Source of the DNA: UBA1309 sp047605645
GTDB lineage: Bacteria > Bacteroidota > Bacteroidia > Bacteroidales > Dysgonomonadaceae
Length of the DNA: 64,000 bases
Assembly (NCBI GenBank): GCA_047605645.1
Contig: JASGFJ010000013.1
Coordinates: 45,748 to 109,747 of the forward strand
Reading direction: 5' to 3'
Shown here one piece after another: positions 1 through 9,657 of this stretch; position 1 is the first letter of the stretch; the number at the start of each line of letters is the position of its first letter. The position numbers and the translations under genes are program-made. The notes under the pieces are model-generated. The model was not told where the DNA came from, did no database searches, and was given only the letters and a program-made list of their open reading frames with translations.

Positions 1-772
1 AAGACATATCAACATATTTGAACAGCACAATTTCGACTATTCCGCTCTCGAGAGCATCGAAAAAGAATGGTTTGCGGGATTGGAAAAGCTCAAACAGTTC
101 CAATTTATCGATAGCGAAAACGTTATTAACAGACAAATTCAGGCAGGAAAGAGAATATTAGCCGAAGGTGCACAAGGTTCTATGCTGGACATTGATTTTG
201 GTTCTTATCCATTTGTGACCTCTTCCAGCACCATTTGTGCCGGAGCCTGCATCGGATTAGGTATTGCCCCAAAAGAAATCGGAGATGTATATGGCATTTT
301 CAAAGCCTACTGCACACGCGTGGGCAGTGGACCGTTTCCGACAGAACTCCATGACGAAACAGGCGAGAGAATTCGAAAAATAGGTTTTGAATTCGGCGCT
401 GTAACCGGACGCCCGCGCCGTTGCGGATGGATAGACTTGGTGGCGCTACGCTACGCAATCATGCTGGACGGAGTAACGAAACTAATCATGACCAAGAGTG
501 ATGTATTGGACACCTTCGATAGCATCAAAGCTTGCACAGCTTACAAAGTAGCAGGAACAATTACTCCTGATTTTCCGTATGAAATAGAAAATGTCGAACC
601 TGTTTACCAAGAAATTGAAGGCTGGAAAACAGATATGAGCAATATGAAATCTGAACAAGAATTTCCGAGCGCATTCAGAAAATACATTCAATTTCTGGAG
701 AAAGAATTGGGTGTGCCTGTCAGCATTATTTCTTTAGGGCCGGACAGAGAACAAACCATTATCAGAGAATAA
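1..772 (+). CDS. purA: Adenylosuccinate synthetase, C-terminal part (start outside window)
   Basis: Joins IMP and aspartate using GTP, the first step from IMP to AMP, in the cytoplasm. The frame is open from base 2 to the stop, giving 256 codons; the family is usually about 425 residues, so roughly 40% lies upstream. Conserved blocks are GAQGSMLDIDFG (active-site loop), TSSSTICAGAC and GRPRRCGWIDLVALR (nucleotide-binding region). A TTG at base 80 is in frame but clearly internal. The gene converges on acpH, and a hairpin overlapping the end of acpH probably terminates both. Confidence 0.97.
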   Translation, partial: RHINIFEQHNFDYSALESIEKEWFAGLEKLKQFQFIDSENVINRQIQAGKRILAEGAQGSMLDIDFGSYPFVTSSSTICAGACIGLGIAPKEIGDVYGIFKAYCTRVGSGPFPTELHDETGERIRKIGFEFGAVTGRPRRCGWIDLVALRYAIMLDGVTKLIMTKSDVLDTFDSIKACTAYKVAGTITPDFPYEIENVEPVYQEIEGWKTDMSNMKSEQEFPSAFRKYIQFLEKELGVPVSIISLGPDREQTIIRE

Positions 773-796
773 AGACATTTGACATAAAACCCAAGT

Positions 797-834
797 AAAA
801 AGCCAACGGTCATTTTTTATAGCCGTTGACTTTT
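797..834. terminator. Bidirectional terminator between purA and acpH
   Basis: Inverted repeat AAAAGCCAACGG / CCGTTGACTTTT with one mismatch and a 13-nt T-rich loop, followed by TCTTTTA on the plus strand. It overlaps the last codons and stop codon (810-812) of acpH, so the convergent genes share it. Confidence 0.7.
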
Positions 835-1445
835 CTTTTATCTGTTCCTGAATCTATCAATTTATTGGCTTTTTGGAGCGATTCAGCGTAAGCCACTAAA
901 TCAGGGAAAAAAGCATGAAAGCCATCAGCGAGTAGTTGGTAATTTGAAACAAATACTTCAAAAATTTTGTTTTCATTATCCAGATAGAGCGCTCTTTGTG
1001 AGAGTCGTTCAAAACTTTGCTGAATCAGCCCTATATCCCGATAATTATATAGCCAATTCTCACGTTTCATATAGATAAATAATCGTTGAAATCGTTCTGG
1101 AAGACCCGGCAATACACGATCAACTTCTTCATATACAGACTCCGCGAAATACGCCCAACCGCCAATTGGCTCATAAACCGTATTTACAGCTAAAAAGTGG
1201 TCATATACCACATCCAGAAAAGAAGCATTGTATCTGCCGACAACTTCAGAAAAAACACCTTTAACCTCTCTATTGACTATATGCCTATCCGTAAATTCAT
1301 CGATCTGGCGATGAATCCGGATACCATCCTGAATGCCAATAGAGAATTTTTCAATTTGTCGCCCTTTGACAAAGTCAGCAATCAGATTACCAACTAAAAC
1401 CGAAGGTTCAGAAAAAGATAAATATGCATGCGCTAGATAATTCAT
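810..1445 (-). CDS. acpH: Acyl carrier protein phosphodiesterase family protein (DUF479)
   Basis: AcpH-family proteins remove the 4'-phosphopantetheine arm from acyl carrier protein. At 211 residues this is slightly longer than E. coli AcpH (about 193). Visible family motifs are MNYLAHAYLS at the N-terminus, GNLIADFVKG, IRIHRQIDEFTD and VYDHFLA, which carry the conserved His and Asp residues expected to bind metal. The gene lies 51 bp downstream of the subtilase gene on the same strand. Family assignment is firm; ACP as substrate is inferred from the family. Confidence 0.85.
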   Translation of the reverse strand: MNYLAHAYLSFSEPSVLVGNLIADFVKGRQIEKFSIGIQDGIRIHRQIDEFTDRHIVNREVKGVFSEVVGRYNASFLDVVYDHFLAVNTVYEPIGGWAYFAESVYEEVDRVLPGLPERFQRLFIYMKRENWLYNYRDIGLIQQSFERLSQRALYLDNENKIFEVFVSNYQLLADGFHAFFPDLVAYAESLQKANKLIDSGTDKRKVNGYKK

Positions 1446-1496
1446 ATTCAGAAAAACATGTATCTACATAAATGGTTCTGTCCCGATAATGGATTC

Positions 1497-3719
1497 TTAT
1501 AAAACAATCTTTGTATTCTGTCTTTGGGCATGACTTCCTGTCACCTGAATTATATACACACCATGAGATTTACCTCCAAAATCAATTTCGGTTTCACTGC
1601 CTTGACTGACACTCCCTGGTGTCTTCTCCAACAAAAGAGTACCGGTCAATGTATAGACTTTGACATTTACATCGGACATATCTGTAGAAAAAGTTAAAGT
1701 CACCACACTTCCAGTCTTTGAAACAGTAAATACACGGTTTGTATTTGATAGAGTCGAACTGCTAACCCCTGCCAGACTCAACACCTTCTTGAGTCCATTC
1801 CATGCATCAATTTTTCCGTACCCCCATTGATTGCTTCCCGAATTACGAACACTTCCGGTATAATTATCATTTATAGCTGTTTCCTGCAAAATAGTCCTCA
1901 CATCGGCCGGAGTAAGTTCAGGATTCGCTTGTAGCCATGTGGCTAAAACACCTGTTACAAAGGGTGTTGCCATAGATGTTCCTTCCATAACACCATAATA
2001 ATTGGAAGTGCTATTAAAAGTTATCTTTTTCGTCAAATACAGACTATCTGATTTTACTATTGACCTGGCATTCGAATAGGATGAAGTAATCATCGAACCA
2101 GGAGCTGTAATATCAGGTTTCATGCGGTTGTCAATAGTTGGTCCTTTACTGGAGAAAGGTGCCAAATCACTCACAGTGTAGTTTGTCGTATAAGATTTGT
2201 TAGACAGATTTGTAAAAACACTGCGCGTCACATAAGCACCTACGGAGATAATTTTTTTACCAGTTCCTCCAATTTCGCCAACAGAGTTAGACGAAGTACC
2301 TGTCGTCCACTTCGACTGAGAATAAGCATCAAAAGTAGCATATTCTTCTCCGCTCCATGCATTCACAGCCCCAGAAGAGGCTGTGACGAGCAAGCAGACA
2401 TATTGATCGGACGGGAGATTTGTCATAACAGCCTGCACGTACGCATTGGCTTTATTATTATTTGAGTTGGTTTCTGTTACAATATAAAACGTTCCACTCG
2501 CAGAGGAAGCACTTTGCGAACCATGCCCGGAAGTAGAACCGGATAAAGACAAACCAACCTCAGCAGATTTGCTTGCATCATAAAAACTAGTTATCGCCTT
2601 GTATGTTTTTTTAGAAATATCATATACTCCTAAAGCCACTTTATATGTCTTTCCAGCTTCACCCCATATATCTGCATAACAGCTCATCGTAGAATTATTT
2701 ACATATTTAAAAAAAGTTTTCAAAGTGTCGGTTGAAGATGAAAATGTTTTATGAATATAAAGCGAGTCTTGCCCTTCGTTTCCTGCAGCTCCCACTAATA
2801 AACGGCCGGCTCCCTGAAGATTATCACAAGCCTCATCAAAGGTCGAAGTACCATCATGCGGTCCTACATGCGATCCCAGACTTAAGTTAACTACAGCCGG
2901 CTTCCCTACTGATGAAGCATAATCATAAATATATTTAACTCCATCCAGAATACAACTGCTAATGTCCGAATTGTAGCTTACAAAAACCAAATCGGCCTGT
3001 GGTGCCACTCCATAATATTTATTAATCGTATCTGCTCCTGCTGCAATACCCGACACATGTGTTGCATGCGTCTCGGTTGTCATATCATACCCGGCAGATT
3101 TAATTGCATTTGCCGTAGTATATTCACTTCCGTAAGAGTAATCTGTCGGAGCAACCCCAGTTGTATCATTTTGATTCCAGACTTTCCTCACCCGTAACGA
3201 ATCTCTTCCTGAATTATAGAAATTAACATGAGTAAATTGAAACCCATTATCAACTACGCCGACTACCACTCCTTTGCCCTTGTATGGTTGATTCAAATCC
3301 ACTCCAAGATGCACAGAATCTACATTAGCTGCTGCTCTGGCTTTATCCATTCGCATATATACCGGTACGCCTATCTCCATTCGCTTCACATTAGTCAGAC
3401 CTGCCACAACATTCATACTATCCACCGGGACCATGGCGGTAATAAGATGATCAATTACGGAGTTCACAATAACACCATGTAACTTCAGCGAATCGAGTTG
3501 GTCCGGATTATTAAGGCGAATAAAAATATGAACATACCGTTTATCATCTATACTTTTCACCCGGAAAGCCTTATCTAGTTTTGACCTGGAAAATTCAGTC
3601 TGCTCATTTTGCATCATAAAGACACGCGAATAGGGTGAAAATTTATTCAAATGCTGCCCCTCGGCTAGAAGAATCAATGAGAGTATGAACCCCAAAAAAA
3701 GAAATATATTTTTCTTCAT
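1497..3719 (-). CDS. Secreted subtilisin-like serine protease (S8) with C-terminal sorting domain
   Basis: 740 residues. The signal peptide is MKKNIFLFLGFILSLILL. A propeptide-like region (about 55-130) precedes the S8 catalytic domain. The triad is visible as Asp157 (GVVDNGFQ), His218 (HATHVSG) and Ser582 (GTSMATP). The long gap between His and Ser contains an inserted Ser/Thr/Gly-rich beta region, as in other Bacteroidota subtilases. The last 75 or so residues (VKVYTLTGTLLLEK, then GVYIIQVTG and a basic KIVL end) resemble a type A sorting domain of the type IX secretion system, suggesting export across the outer membrane. The natural substrate is unknown. Confidence 0.9.
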   Translation of the reverse strand: MKKNIFLFLGFILSLILLAEGQHLNKFSPYSRVFMMQNEQTEFSRSKLDKAFRVKSIDDKRYVHIFIRLNNPDQLDSLKLHGVIVNSVIDHLITAMVPVDSMNVVAGLTNVKRMEIGVPVYMRMDKARAAANVDSVHLGVDLNQPYKGKGVVVGVVDNGFQFTHVNFYNSGRDSLRVRKVWNQNDTTGVAPTDYSYGSEYTTANAIKSAGYDMTTETHATHVSGIAAGADTINKYYGVAPQADLVFVSYNSDISSCILDGVKYIYDYASSVGKPAVVNLSLGSHVGPHDGTSTFDEACDNLQGAGRLLVGAAGNEGQDSLYIHKTFSSSTDTLKTFFKYVNNSTMSCYADIWGEAGKTYKVALGVYDISKKTYKAITSFYDASKSAEVGLSLSGSTSGHGSQSASSASGTFYIVTETNSNNNKANAYVQAVMTNLPSDQYVCLLVTASSGAVNAWSGEEYATFDAYSQSKWTTGTSSNSVGEIGGTGKKIISVGAYVTRSVFTNLSNKSYTTNYTVSDLAPFSSKGPTIDNRMKPDITAPGSMITSSYSNARSIVKSDSLYLTKKITFNSTSNYYGVMEGTSMATPFVTGVLATWLQANPELTPADVRTILQETAINDNYTGSVRNSGSNQWGYGKIDAWNGLKKVLSLAGVSSSTLSNTNRVFTVSKTGSVVTLTFSTDMSDVNVKVYTLTGTLLLEKTPGSVSQGSETEIDFGGKSHGVYIIQVTGSHAQRQNTKIVL

Positions 3720-3859
3720 ATATTTGAATTTAATGAACTATTATGATTTTATCAAACGAATATACGACTGTAAAATTTAGACATAAAAGAACCGTAGAGA
3801 CTTAAAATATAGGCGTTATAAAGCATACAACCTGAAATATGACTACAAATAACCACAAA

Positions 3860-4330
3860 TTATTTAATCACTTTCATTCTTACTTTTTGAGCTAGTTCTA
3901 TTCGAAGTATTCCATTGATATGCAAGAAATTATCCAACATAAAGATGGAAACACGAAACGTGTATAAATTACTTGAATAACGAACGAATAAAATCTCATT
4001 ATTGTCACTCTTGGGGGGAGTAAATTCATTAGAAACACGCACAAAACCTGATACATAATACCTTCCTCTTTGTTCACTAAGACCATATCTTTCGATAAGT
4101 ACAGCAGAAGGCTTATATCCTTCAGGCGATTCAGTTTTCAACTCCTTTTTCAGATCATCCAGAAAAAGCCGAAACTGATTATCCATTGAAATGCCAGAAG
4201 AAACAGATAAAAGGGGAGCGGGATCAATACAGACTTTGAGCTTCTCTTTTCGAATATTACAGGCTGAGAATAATAGTCCGCCTAGCGTCAGCCAGCCTAT
4301 AAACACCCAATATTCTTTTTTCCTTACCAT
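3860..4330 (-). CDS. Hypothetical lipoprotein
   Basis: 156 residues from the ATG at 4330 (MVRKKEYWVF). An in-frame ATG at 4366 would add 12 residues before the charged n-region and is less likely. The N-terminus has a Lys-rich start, a hydrophobic core and a lipobox LLFSAC with Cys24, so it should be lipidated. The rest has no motif I recognise; it looks like a small beta-rich domain (RYYVSGFVRVS, EILFVRYSSNLYTFRVS). It stands alone between the subtilase and M23 peptidase genes on the same strand. Function unknown. Confidence 0.65.
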   Translation of the reverse strand: MVRKKEYWVFIGWLTLGGLLFSACNIRKEKLKVCIDPAPLLSVSSGISMDNQFRLFLDDLKKELKTESPEGYKPSAVLIERYGLSEQRGRYYVSGFVRVSNEFTPPKSDNNEILFVRYSSNLYTFRVSIFMLDNFLHINGILRIELAQKVRMKVIK

Positions 4331-4443
4331 AATCAAAACATAGAGAATCTGTATTGCTTTATGCAAATATAGTTATTAAATTATCACAAAAGACAAGTAT
4401 GATAACAATTAATATAATATACACGTCATGCAATAATATATAA

Positions 4444-4480
4444 AAAAAACGCAAGTGAAATTATCCACTTGCGTTTTTTC
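4444..4480 (-). terminator. Rho-independent terminator of the M23 peptidase gene
   Basis: Perfect 12-bp inverted repeat AAAACGCAAGTG / CACTTGCGTTTT with an 8-nt loop and, on the minus strand, a run of eight T. It lies 18 bp past the peptidase stop codon. Confidence 0.9.
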
Positions 4481-4497
4481 GTTTTATATCTTTTATC

Positions 4498-5508
4498 TTA
4501 ACTCAGGCGTAATGTTTTTCCCGGACGAAGAGTAGTACGTTTCGTAATTCTATTCAGGGAACATAATTTCTTAACAGAAACACCCGTTCTTTGTGCAATT
4601 TCAATCAAAGTATCCCCTTTTGAAACACGATGATAACGAACTTTCCCTTTGGTGTATTTGTTATCTGAATTTCCTTTGGCATAAACAGGAGCGTTTCTTT
4701 GACCGTTTCCGTTTGGAGAGAAACTGGATGCGTTAACGACATAATAGTCGCGGTGGCATTCCTTGTTTTCAAAATCTATAATGCGGGAAGGATCGATTGC
4801 ACGACCGAGGAATCTTGTTTCGAAGTGTAGATGAGGTCCGGTAGAACGTCCGGTATTTCCTCCTAAAGCAATAGGCTGACCTGATTTAACATATTGATCT
4901 TCGTTTACTAAAAATCCGGACAAATGACCGTATACTGTTTCCAATCCATTCGCATGACGAATAGTAATAAAATTACCATAGCCTCCCGGCTCATATCTTT
5001 TCACACGGATTTTTCCATCAAAAGCAGCATAAACTGTATCTCCAACATTTAGTTTCAAATCAATACCGTAGTGGTGTCTGCGACCGCGAGGTCCGAAGTT
5101 AGAAGTTGTATATCCCATAGTCGGCATTGTAAAACCTTTGAGGTTGACTTTGAAAGAATCAGGAACGTTTTCCAATGCCTTGTAGCAATTCACAAAATTA
5201 TTATTCCAAATTCCGCCGTATAATTGGTCGGCTGGAATCGCATCAGCTTTTATACTTCTCTCAAGCTGAGCTTTATCAATCATAAATAGATCTTTCTTGA
5301 TTTTTATGCCGTCTGCATACGTTGCATCATCATCTGAATGCCTCTGCTGATACTTAGCCCGAGCCTCTGCACTTTTATATCTTTCATTTTTAACTTTTGC
5401 GAAAGCCATAGAAGGGACTAAAAGAAGACCAACTGCCGTTATTGTAAAAACTTTTCTAATTTCCGACGAGGCAACCTCTGCCTTCGTTATAATTTTATTA
5501 AATTTCAT
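4498..5508 (-). CDS. M23 family peptidoglycan endopeptidase with LysM domain
   Basis: 336 residues from the ATG at 5508 (an adjacent ATG is at 5511). A basic start leads into the hydrophobic segment VFTITAVGLLLVPSMAFA, a signal peptide. The M23 metallopeptidase domain sits in the middle: HHYGIDL supplies the first His and Asp of the zinc site and GPHLHFE supplies the HxH. The last 45 or so residues (YHRVSKGDTLIEIAQRTG) are a LysM peptidoglycan-binding domain. It probably cleaves cell-wall cross-links in the periplasm. Its start overlaps the end of ndk by 11 bp; the open frame extends further upstream inside ndk, but that extension is a shadow. No missing zinc ligand was seen. Confidence 0.92.
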   Translation of the reverse strand: MKFNKIITKAEVASSEIRKVFTITAVGLLLVPSMAFAKVKNERYKSAEARAKYQQRHSDDDATYADGIKIKKDLFMIDKAQLERSIKADAIPADQLYGGIWNNNFVNCYKALENVPDSFKVNLKGFTMPTMGYTTSNFGPRGRRHHYGIDLKLNVGDTVYAAFDGKIRVKRYEPGGYGNFITIRHANGLETVYGHLSGFLVNEDQYVKSGQPIALGGNTGRSTGPHLHFETRFLGRAIDPSRIIDFENKECHRDYYVVNASSFSPNGNGQRNAPVYAKGNSDNKYTKGKVRYHRVSKGDTLIEIAQRTGVSVKKLCSLNRITKRTTLRPGKTLRLS

Positions 5509-5959
5509 CATTTGCATATAAATTCGGAAGAATCCTGAGTTTATAATTAAAAATTTCATTTTCTTTAAAGAAACGAGCAACTTCTTCTTTAGCAGAATCC
5601 ACGCTATCAGAAGCATGGACAATATTTTCTTGTACATCAATTGAAAAATCTCCTCTTATGGTGCCTGCAGCAGCTTCTCTGCCATTGGTGTTGCCAACTA
5701 TTCTGCGGGTCACCTGTACAGCATCTATACCTTCAAGACACATTACTATTACGGGAATTGCCATCATAGAATCTTTTATTCTTTTAAAAAATGGCTTTTC
5801 TTTCAAATGCACATAGTGCTCATCAAGAATTCTATCGTCTAATTGAATCATTTTAATACCAACAAACTGTAAGCCTTTTTTCTCGAATCTTGAAATTACG
5901 TCACCGATTAATCCTCTTTGGATAGCAGAAGGTTTAATGATTACAAGAGTTCTTTCCAT
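5498..5959 (-). CDS. ndk: Nucleoside diphosphate kinase
   Basis: Transfers the gamma phosphate between nucleoside di- and triphosphates, supplying NTPs and dNTPs. 153 residues from MERTLVIIKPSA, the standard NDK start; an in-frame ATG at 5995 would add 12 atypical residues. The phosphohistidine is His115 in NIVHASDS; KPSAIQRGLIG and GNTNGREAAAGTIRGD are the nucleotide-binding blocks. A TAnnTTTG-type promoter lies 58 bp upstream. The gene overlaps the start of the M23 peptidase gene, suggesting cotranscription. Confidence 0.97.
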   Translation of the reverse strand: MERTLVIIKPSAIQRGLIGDVISRFEKKGLQFVGIKMIQLDDRILDEHYVHLKEKPFFKRIKDSMMAIPVIVMCLEGIDAVQVTRRIVGNTNGREAAAGTIRGDFSIDVQENIVHASDSVDSAKEEVARFFKENEIFNYKLRILPNLYANDEI

Positions 5960-6333
5960 GGGTTTCCAGTTATTGTTTTGACAAAAATAGAACAAGAATT
6001 TTTATTTTGGATTTCTCAAAGTTAGCAAAAAGTTTATCAACTTCGCAAATATATCGTACCTTTTTTTTTCTTTATTAACAGTCTTATAAATCAAATCTAT
6101 GACACATTTAATTGATTACAAGCTAATTACAAACAAGTATATAAAGAAACACTTCAGATAGAGTTTTTTTAAAGTTTTTCGTGAGAAGAATTTCGAATTG
6201 ATTTAAATAGTTTTTCTAAATAAATTAAAACACAAAAAAGGACAATACTTGAGATACGCAGCTCTGGAGTACAAAATGTTAATCAAAAAGAATTTAACAT
6301 ATACAAAAAAAGCACTTTTTATTTATCTTTTTT
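5960..6333. other. 374-bp spacer between ndk and priA
   Basis: AT-rich. It contains the ndk promoter and a short ATGTTAA/TTAACAT inverted repeat near 6277-6301. No coding sequence or strong terminator was recognised for priA. Confidence 0.5.
6017..6048 (-). promoter_or_regulatory. Probable ndk promoter
   Basis: On the minus strand a -7 box TAACTTTG (6017-6024) matches the Bacteroidota consensus TAnnTTTG, with TTG (6046-6048) 21 bp upstream as a -33 box. The distance to the ndk ATG at 5959 is suitable. Confidence 0.6.
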
Positions 6334-8775
6334 TCATAAAGGATCTACATCCACATAGATAATTGTATTTTTTGCGGAGGGAAGCTTCTTTAGTTGAGCA
6401 ATCGAAATATTCATCGCATTTCTTACCTGAGAAGGTGATAGATTGTTCTCTATTTTCACCATAAGCCGCCGAATGTATAAAGATTGAATTCGGGAAACAA
6501 AAGGTTCTATCGGGCCGGAAACTCGTTGCCCCAGATTCTGCCGTAAGATGGAAGCAAATATCAATGATGCTTCTTCCAGTTGCTTTTTATCCCTGGATTT
6601 CAGAATCAGATGAAACAATCTATAAAAAGGAGGATAATGAAAATCCTCACGCTCTTGAATTTCCTTATTATAGAACCGGATATAATCATGCTGACAGACA
6701 GCTTTGATGATGCTGTTGTCTGGATTAGTCGTCTGCAATATCACATACCCTTGTTTTCCCTTTCTTCCGGAACGCCCACTCACCTGCTCCAGCATCTGAA
6801 ATGCACGTTCGTGTGACCGAAAATCAGGCTGATTCATCAGGCTGTCGGATTGAAGAATCCCAACCAGACTTACATTGTCAAAATCAAGCCCTTTAGAAAC
6901 CATTTGGGTACCGATAAGAATATCCGTTTCACCCTGGGAAAAAGAACCAATTATCTTCTCAAACGATTTACGACTGCGTGTGGTATCCAAATCCATGCGG
7001 GCAATCCGACTCTCTGGAAAATACTCCGTAAGCTCCTCTTCTACCCTTTCCGTACCAAAGCCGACGACTTCCAGTCCGCTCGGGAGTTTGCAAGCCGGAC
7101 AATCTTTTTCGACCCGATAAGTGGCTCCACAATAATGACAGACCAGAATATTGGCATTTTTATGATAGGTTAAACTGACGTCGCAATGATGGCATTTTGG
7201 TGTCCATGAACAGGATTTACATTCCAGATAAGGAGCAAAACCTCGACGATTACGAAACAAAATCACCTGTTCTCCTTTTTCAAGCCTGACCTTCATTTCT
7301 TCGAGAAGAGGGGGTGAAAAAATACGGGATTTCATTATTTTTTTTCGCCTCAATTCTTTTGTATCTACCACTTCAATTTGCGGCAACCTGATACCGGAAA
7401 ATCGCTCTGATAAAACAACCAAACCATATTTTCCGTGCAGCGCATTATAATAAGTTTCAACAGCCGGAGTAGCCGTTCCTAACAACGTCTTCGCCTGAAA
7501 GACGGATGCCAGAACAATGGCGGCATTCCGTCCGTGATAACGGGGAGCGGGATCTTGCTGCTTGTAAGACGATTCGTGTTCTTCATCCACAATCACCAGC
7601 CCCAGATTCGTAAACGGAAGAAAAACAGCAGAGCGAACACCCAGAACAACTTGACAACCTTTATTCTTTAACAGGTTATTCCACACTTCGGCTCTCTCCC
7701 GATCGCTGAAGCGAGAGTGATACACCCCCAACCTGTCTCCGAATACAGCATAAAGGCGATCGGTTATCTGAGTTGTCAGGGCAATTTCAGGCAACAGATA
7801 GAGCACCTGTTTCCCGGCTTCCAACTGCTCGGATATCAGCTTTATATAGAGCTCCGTCTTTCCACTGGAAGTCACCCCATGAAGAAGTGTCACATTTTTA
7901 GAGACAAACGATGTTTTTATTTCATCCAATGCCTGTTGTTGTGCATTACTCAACAAAATATGCCGGGCGAAATCCGATTCAGTCGTTACTTCGGCCGACA
8001 ACTCTCGTTTCTCCATTACAAAAACGCCTTTTTCTTCAAGGCTCTTCAACAGAGAAGCAGACAACCCCGTCTCAGCAAGCAATAGACGTGCAGACATGGA
8101 AAACTGAGAATAAGGAATTTCACCGGCTTGATGAAGGAAATAATGAAGCATCTGCAATTGCTTAGGAGCACGCTTCAGCTGTTCTATTACCTGATGAAGC
8201 TGTTGTTCATCACTGCTATTCAGCCGGACAAAAGTTTCTGATTTTGGCACAAAATTCTTATCCAAATGCTCGTCTACCATGACCATATTTTTATCAATCA
8301 ACTGACGAAGCACTAAAATAGGATTAGCAATGCCTGTATCTTTGCTAATTTCTGAAACAGCATACACTTTGCCATCAGACAACAAATCGAATATTTTAGT
8401 TTCGTTTGGAGTCAGGCGCTCCTCAACAACGGCATCCGGTAAAAGACGAACACGGGTTTCACTCTCCAGCTTAAAGGCTGAAGGCAAAGCAGCTTTTAAC
8501 ACTTCTCCCAGATGACACATATAATAATGTGCCATCCATTGCCAAAACTCCAGCTGAGCTTCTAAAACAATCGGTGAGGAATCCAAAATGGATGTAACCT
8601 CTTTCAAGCCTTCTTTCGGAGTATCCGCATCGTAACATTTCAAGACAATCGCTGAATAGAATTTCTTCTTTCCGAACTGAACAATGACACGACAACCCGC
8701 TTCCACAAATTGATTCACTGTATATGTGTAAAGTTGGGGAAGAGGAAGCGGAAGTATTACATCAACATAGAACAT
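6334..8775 (-). CDS. priA: Primosomal protein N' (replication restart helicase)
   Basis: PriA recognises stalled forks and reloads the replicative helicase. 813 residues. The N-terminal DNA-binding domain begins FYVDVILPLPLP. Walker A is HGVTSSGKTELY, Walker B is IVDEEHESSYKQ, and helicase motif VI lies in QVSGRSGRKGKQG. The zinc-binding region between helicase lobes has the expected Cys pairs (CKSC, CHHC, CHYC, CPAC). Length is slightly above the E. coli protein (732). The ATG directly abuts the stop codon of the upstream barrel-protein gene, so the two are probably cotranscribed. Confidence 0.97.
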   Translation of the reverse strand: MFYVDVILPLPLPQLYTYTVNQFVEAGCRVIVQFGKKKFYSAIVLKCYDADTPKEGLKEVTSILDSSPIVLEAQLEFWQWMAHYYMCHLGEVLKAALPSAFKLESETRVRLLPDAVVEERLTPNETKIFDLLSDGKVYAVSEISKDTGIANPILVLRQLIDKNMVMVDEHLDKNFVPKSETFVRLNSSDEQQLHQVIEQLKRAPKQLQMLHYFLHQAGEIPYSQFSMSARLLLAETGLSASLLKSLEEKGVFVMEKRELSAEVTTESDFARHILLSNAQQQALDEIKTSFVSKNVTLLHGVTSSGKTELYIKLISEQLEAGKQVLYLLPEIALTTQITDRLYAVFGDRLGVYHSRFSDRERAEVWNNLLKNKGCQVVLGVRSAVFLPFTNLGLVIVDEEHESSYKQQDPAPRYHGRNAAIVLASVFQAKTLLGTATPAVETYYNALHGKYGLVVLSERFSGIRLPQIEVVDTKELRRKKIMKSRIFSPPLLEEMKVRLEKGEQVILFRNRRGFAPYLECKSCSWTPKCHHCDVSLTYHKNANILVCHYCGATYRVEKDCPACKLPSGLEVVGFGTERVEEELTEYFPESRIARMDLDTTRSRKSFEKIIGSFSQGETDILIGTQMVSKGLDFDNVSLVGILQSDSLMNQPDFRSHERAFQMLEQVSGRSGRKGKQGYVILQTTNPDNSIIKAVCQHDYIRFYNKEIQEREDFHYPPFYRLFHLILKSRDKKQLEEASLIFASILRQNLGQRVSGPIEPFVSRIQSLYIRRLMVKIENNLSPSQVRNAMNISIAQLKKLPSAKNTIIYVDVDPL

Positions 8776-9402
8776 TTAGAAAAAATAGGTAGCTGTCAGC
8801 GCCATCCGATCGGGTCTTTTTCTGAAAACCTCATCAAAATGAGCATCTGTCTCTTTATAATTATCAGTTAAGCTTGTATAATAGGTCACACCAATATAAA
8901 AGTGGCTGCTAAGATTTACACCGCCGCCAAAATTAGCTCCGGCCTGAAATGTTTGAGACTTATAGGTTTCCCCGATATCGTGAAAATTAATATTTCCACC
9001 ATTCAGATTGAAACGGATATAAGGTCCGGCCGAAAGAACAATTCCGATGCCTCCGACTCCAATCGTATATTTCAGGTTGACGGGAACATCTAGAAAATAG
9101 GCGTTATCAACGGAATAATTTTCATCTCCAGTTTGAATTTTTTGCTGGGTATATAAGGCTGAGATTTCAACACCAAGAGGCTGAAGAGGCAACCCTAAAT
9201 CTAAGGCAATACCGGCATGATACCCCGTCCTGTTACTTGCATTCAGGATTTTTTTATCTAGTGTTTGATTAATAAAATCATATCCGCCTCTAATTCCAAA
9301 GCGAATCGTCTTCTGACTATGTGCTGCCTGAGGAAACAGGGAAAGTCCAAGTATCATGAATATACTAAAAACAGAAAGAAATGAATAAGAGGAAGGTTTC
9401 AT
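8776..9402 (-). CDS. Outer membrane beta-barrel protein (PF13568-like)
   Basis: 208 residues with a signal peptide ending near AAHSQ. The rest alternates short hydrophobic and polar stretches (FGIRGGYDF, YHAGIALDLGLPL, FLDVPVNLKYTI, VLSAGPYIRFNL) and ends in aromatic Phe-Phe, as expected of an eight-stranded porin-like barrel. Such proteins are often auto-named PorT, but nothing here shows a role in type IX secretion. Cargo or structural role is unknown. It lies immediately upstream of priA without a gap. Confidence 0.8.
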   Translation of the reverse strand: MKPSSYSFLSVFSIFMILGLSLFPQAAHSQKTIRFGIRGGYDFINQTLDKKILNASNRTGYHAGIALDLGLPLQPLGVEISALYTQQKIQTGDENYSVDNAYFLDVPVNLKYTIGVGGIGIVLSAGPYIRFNLNGGNINFHDIGETYKSQTFQAGANFGGGVNLSSHFYIGVTYYTSLTDNYKETDAHFDEVFRKRPDRMALTATYFF

Positions 9403-9518
9403 AACAATTACTTTTTATTTTTCCGAAATCTATATTATATGAAAATCAAAAGAAGTATTCGAAAGGGTACGTTATTAAAAACAAGCATTCATTTTCTAAG
9501 GGAGAGCATTTTGAGTTG

Positions 9519-9590
9519 TAGCCCGGCCGGGAATCGAACCCGGATCAAAAGTTTAGGAAACTTCTATTCTATCCATTGAACTACCGCGCC
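9519..9590 (-). tRNA. tRNA-Arg (anticodon CCT)
   Basis: 72-nt cloverleaf on the minus strand. The D arm is GTTC..GAAT, the anticodon stem GAAGT/ACTTT has loop TTCCTAA with anticodon CCT (reads AGG), and the T arm is CCGGG-TTCGATT-CCCGG. Discriminator base is A. The acceptor stem GGCGCGG/CCGGGCT has a G1-U72 wobble and a G4-G69 mismatch. CCA is not encoded. Confidence 0.92.
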
Positions 9591-9657
9591 AACATCAAAA
9601 TAGCTTCGCAAAGCTGTTACAAAATTAATGTTTTTTCCGAAATAAGCAATGTTTTGT

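Noticed and set aside
5509..5640. N-terminal extension of the M23 peptidase frame
   Set aside because: Lies inside ndk and precedes a good signal peptide beginning at 5508.
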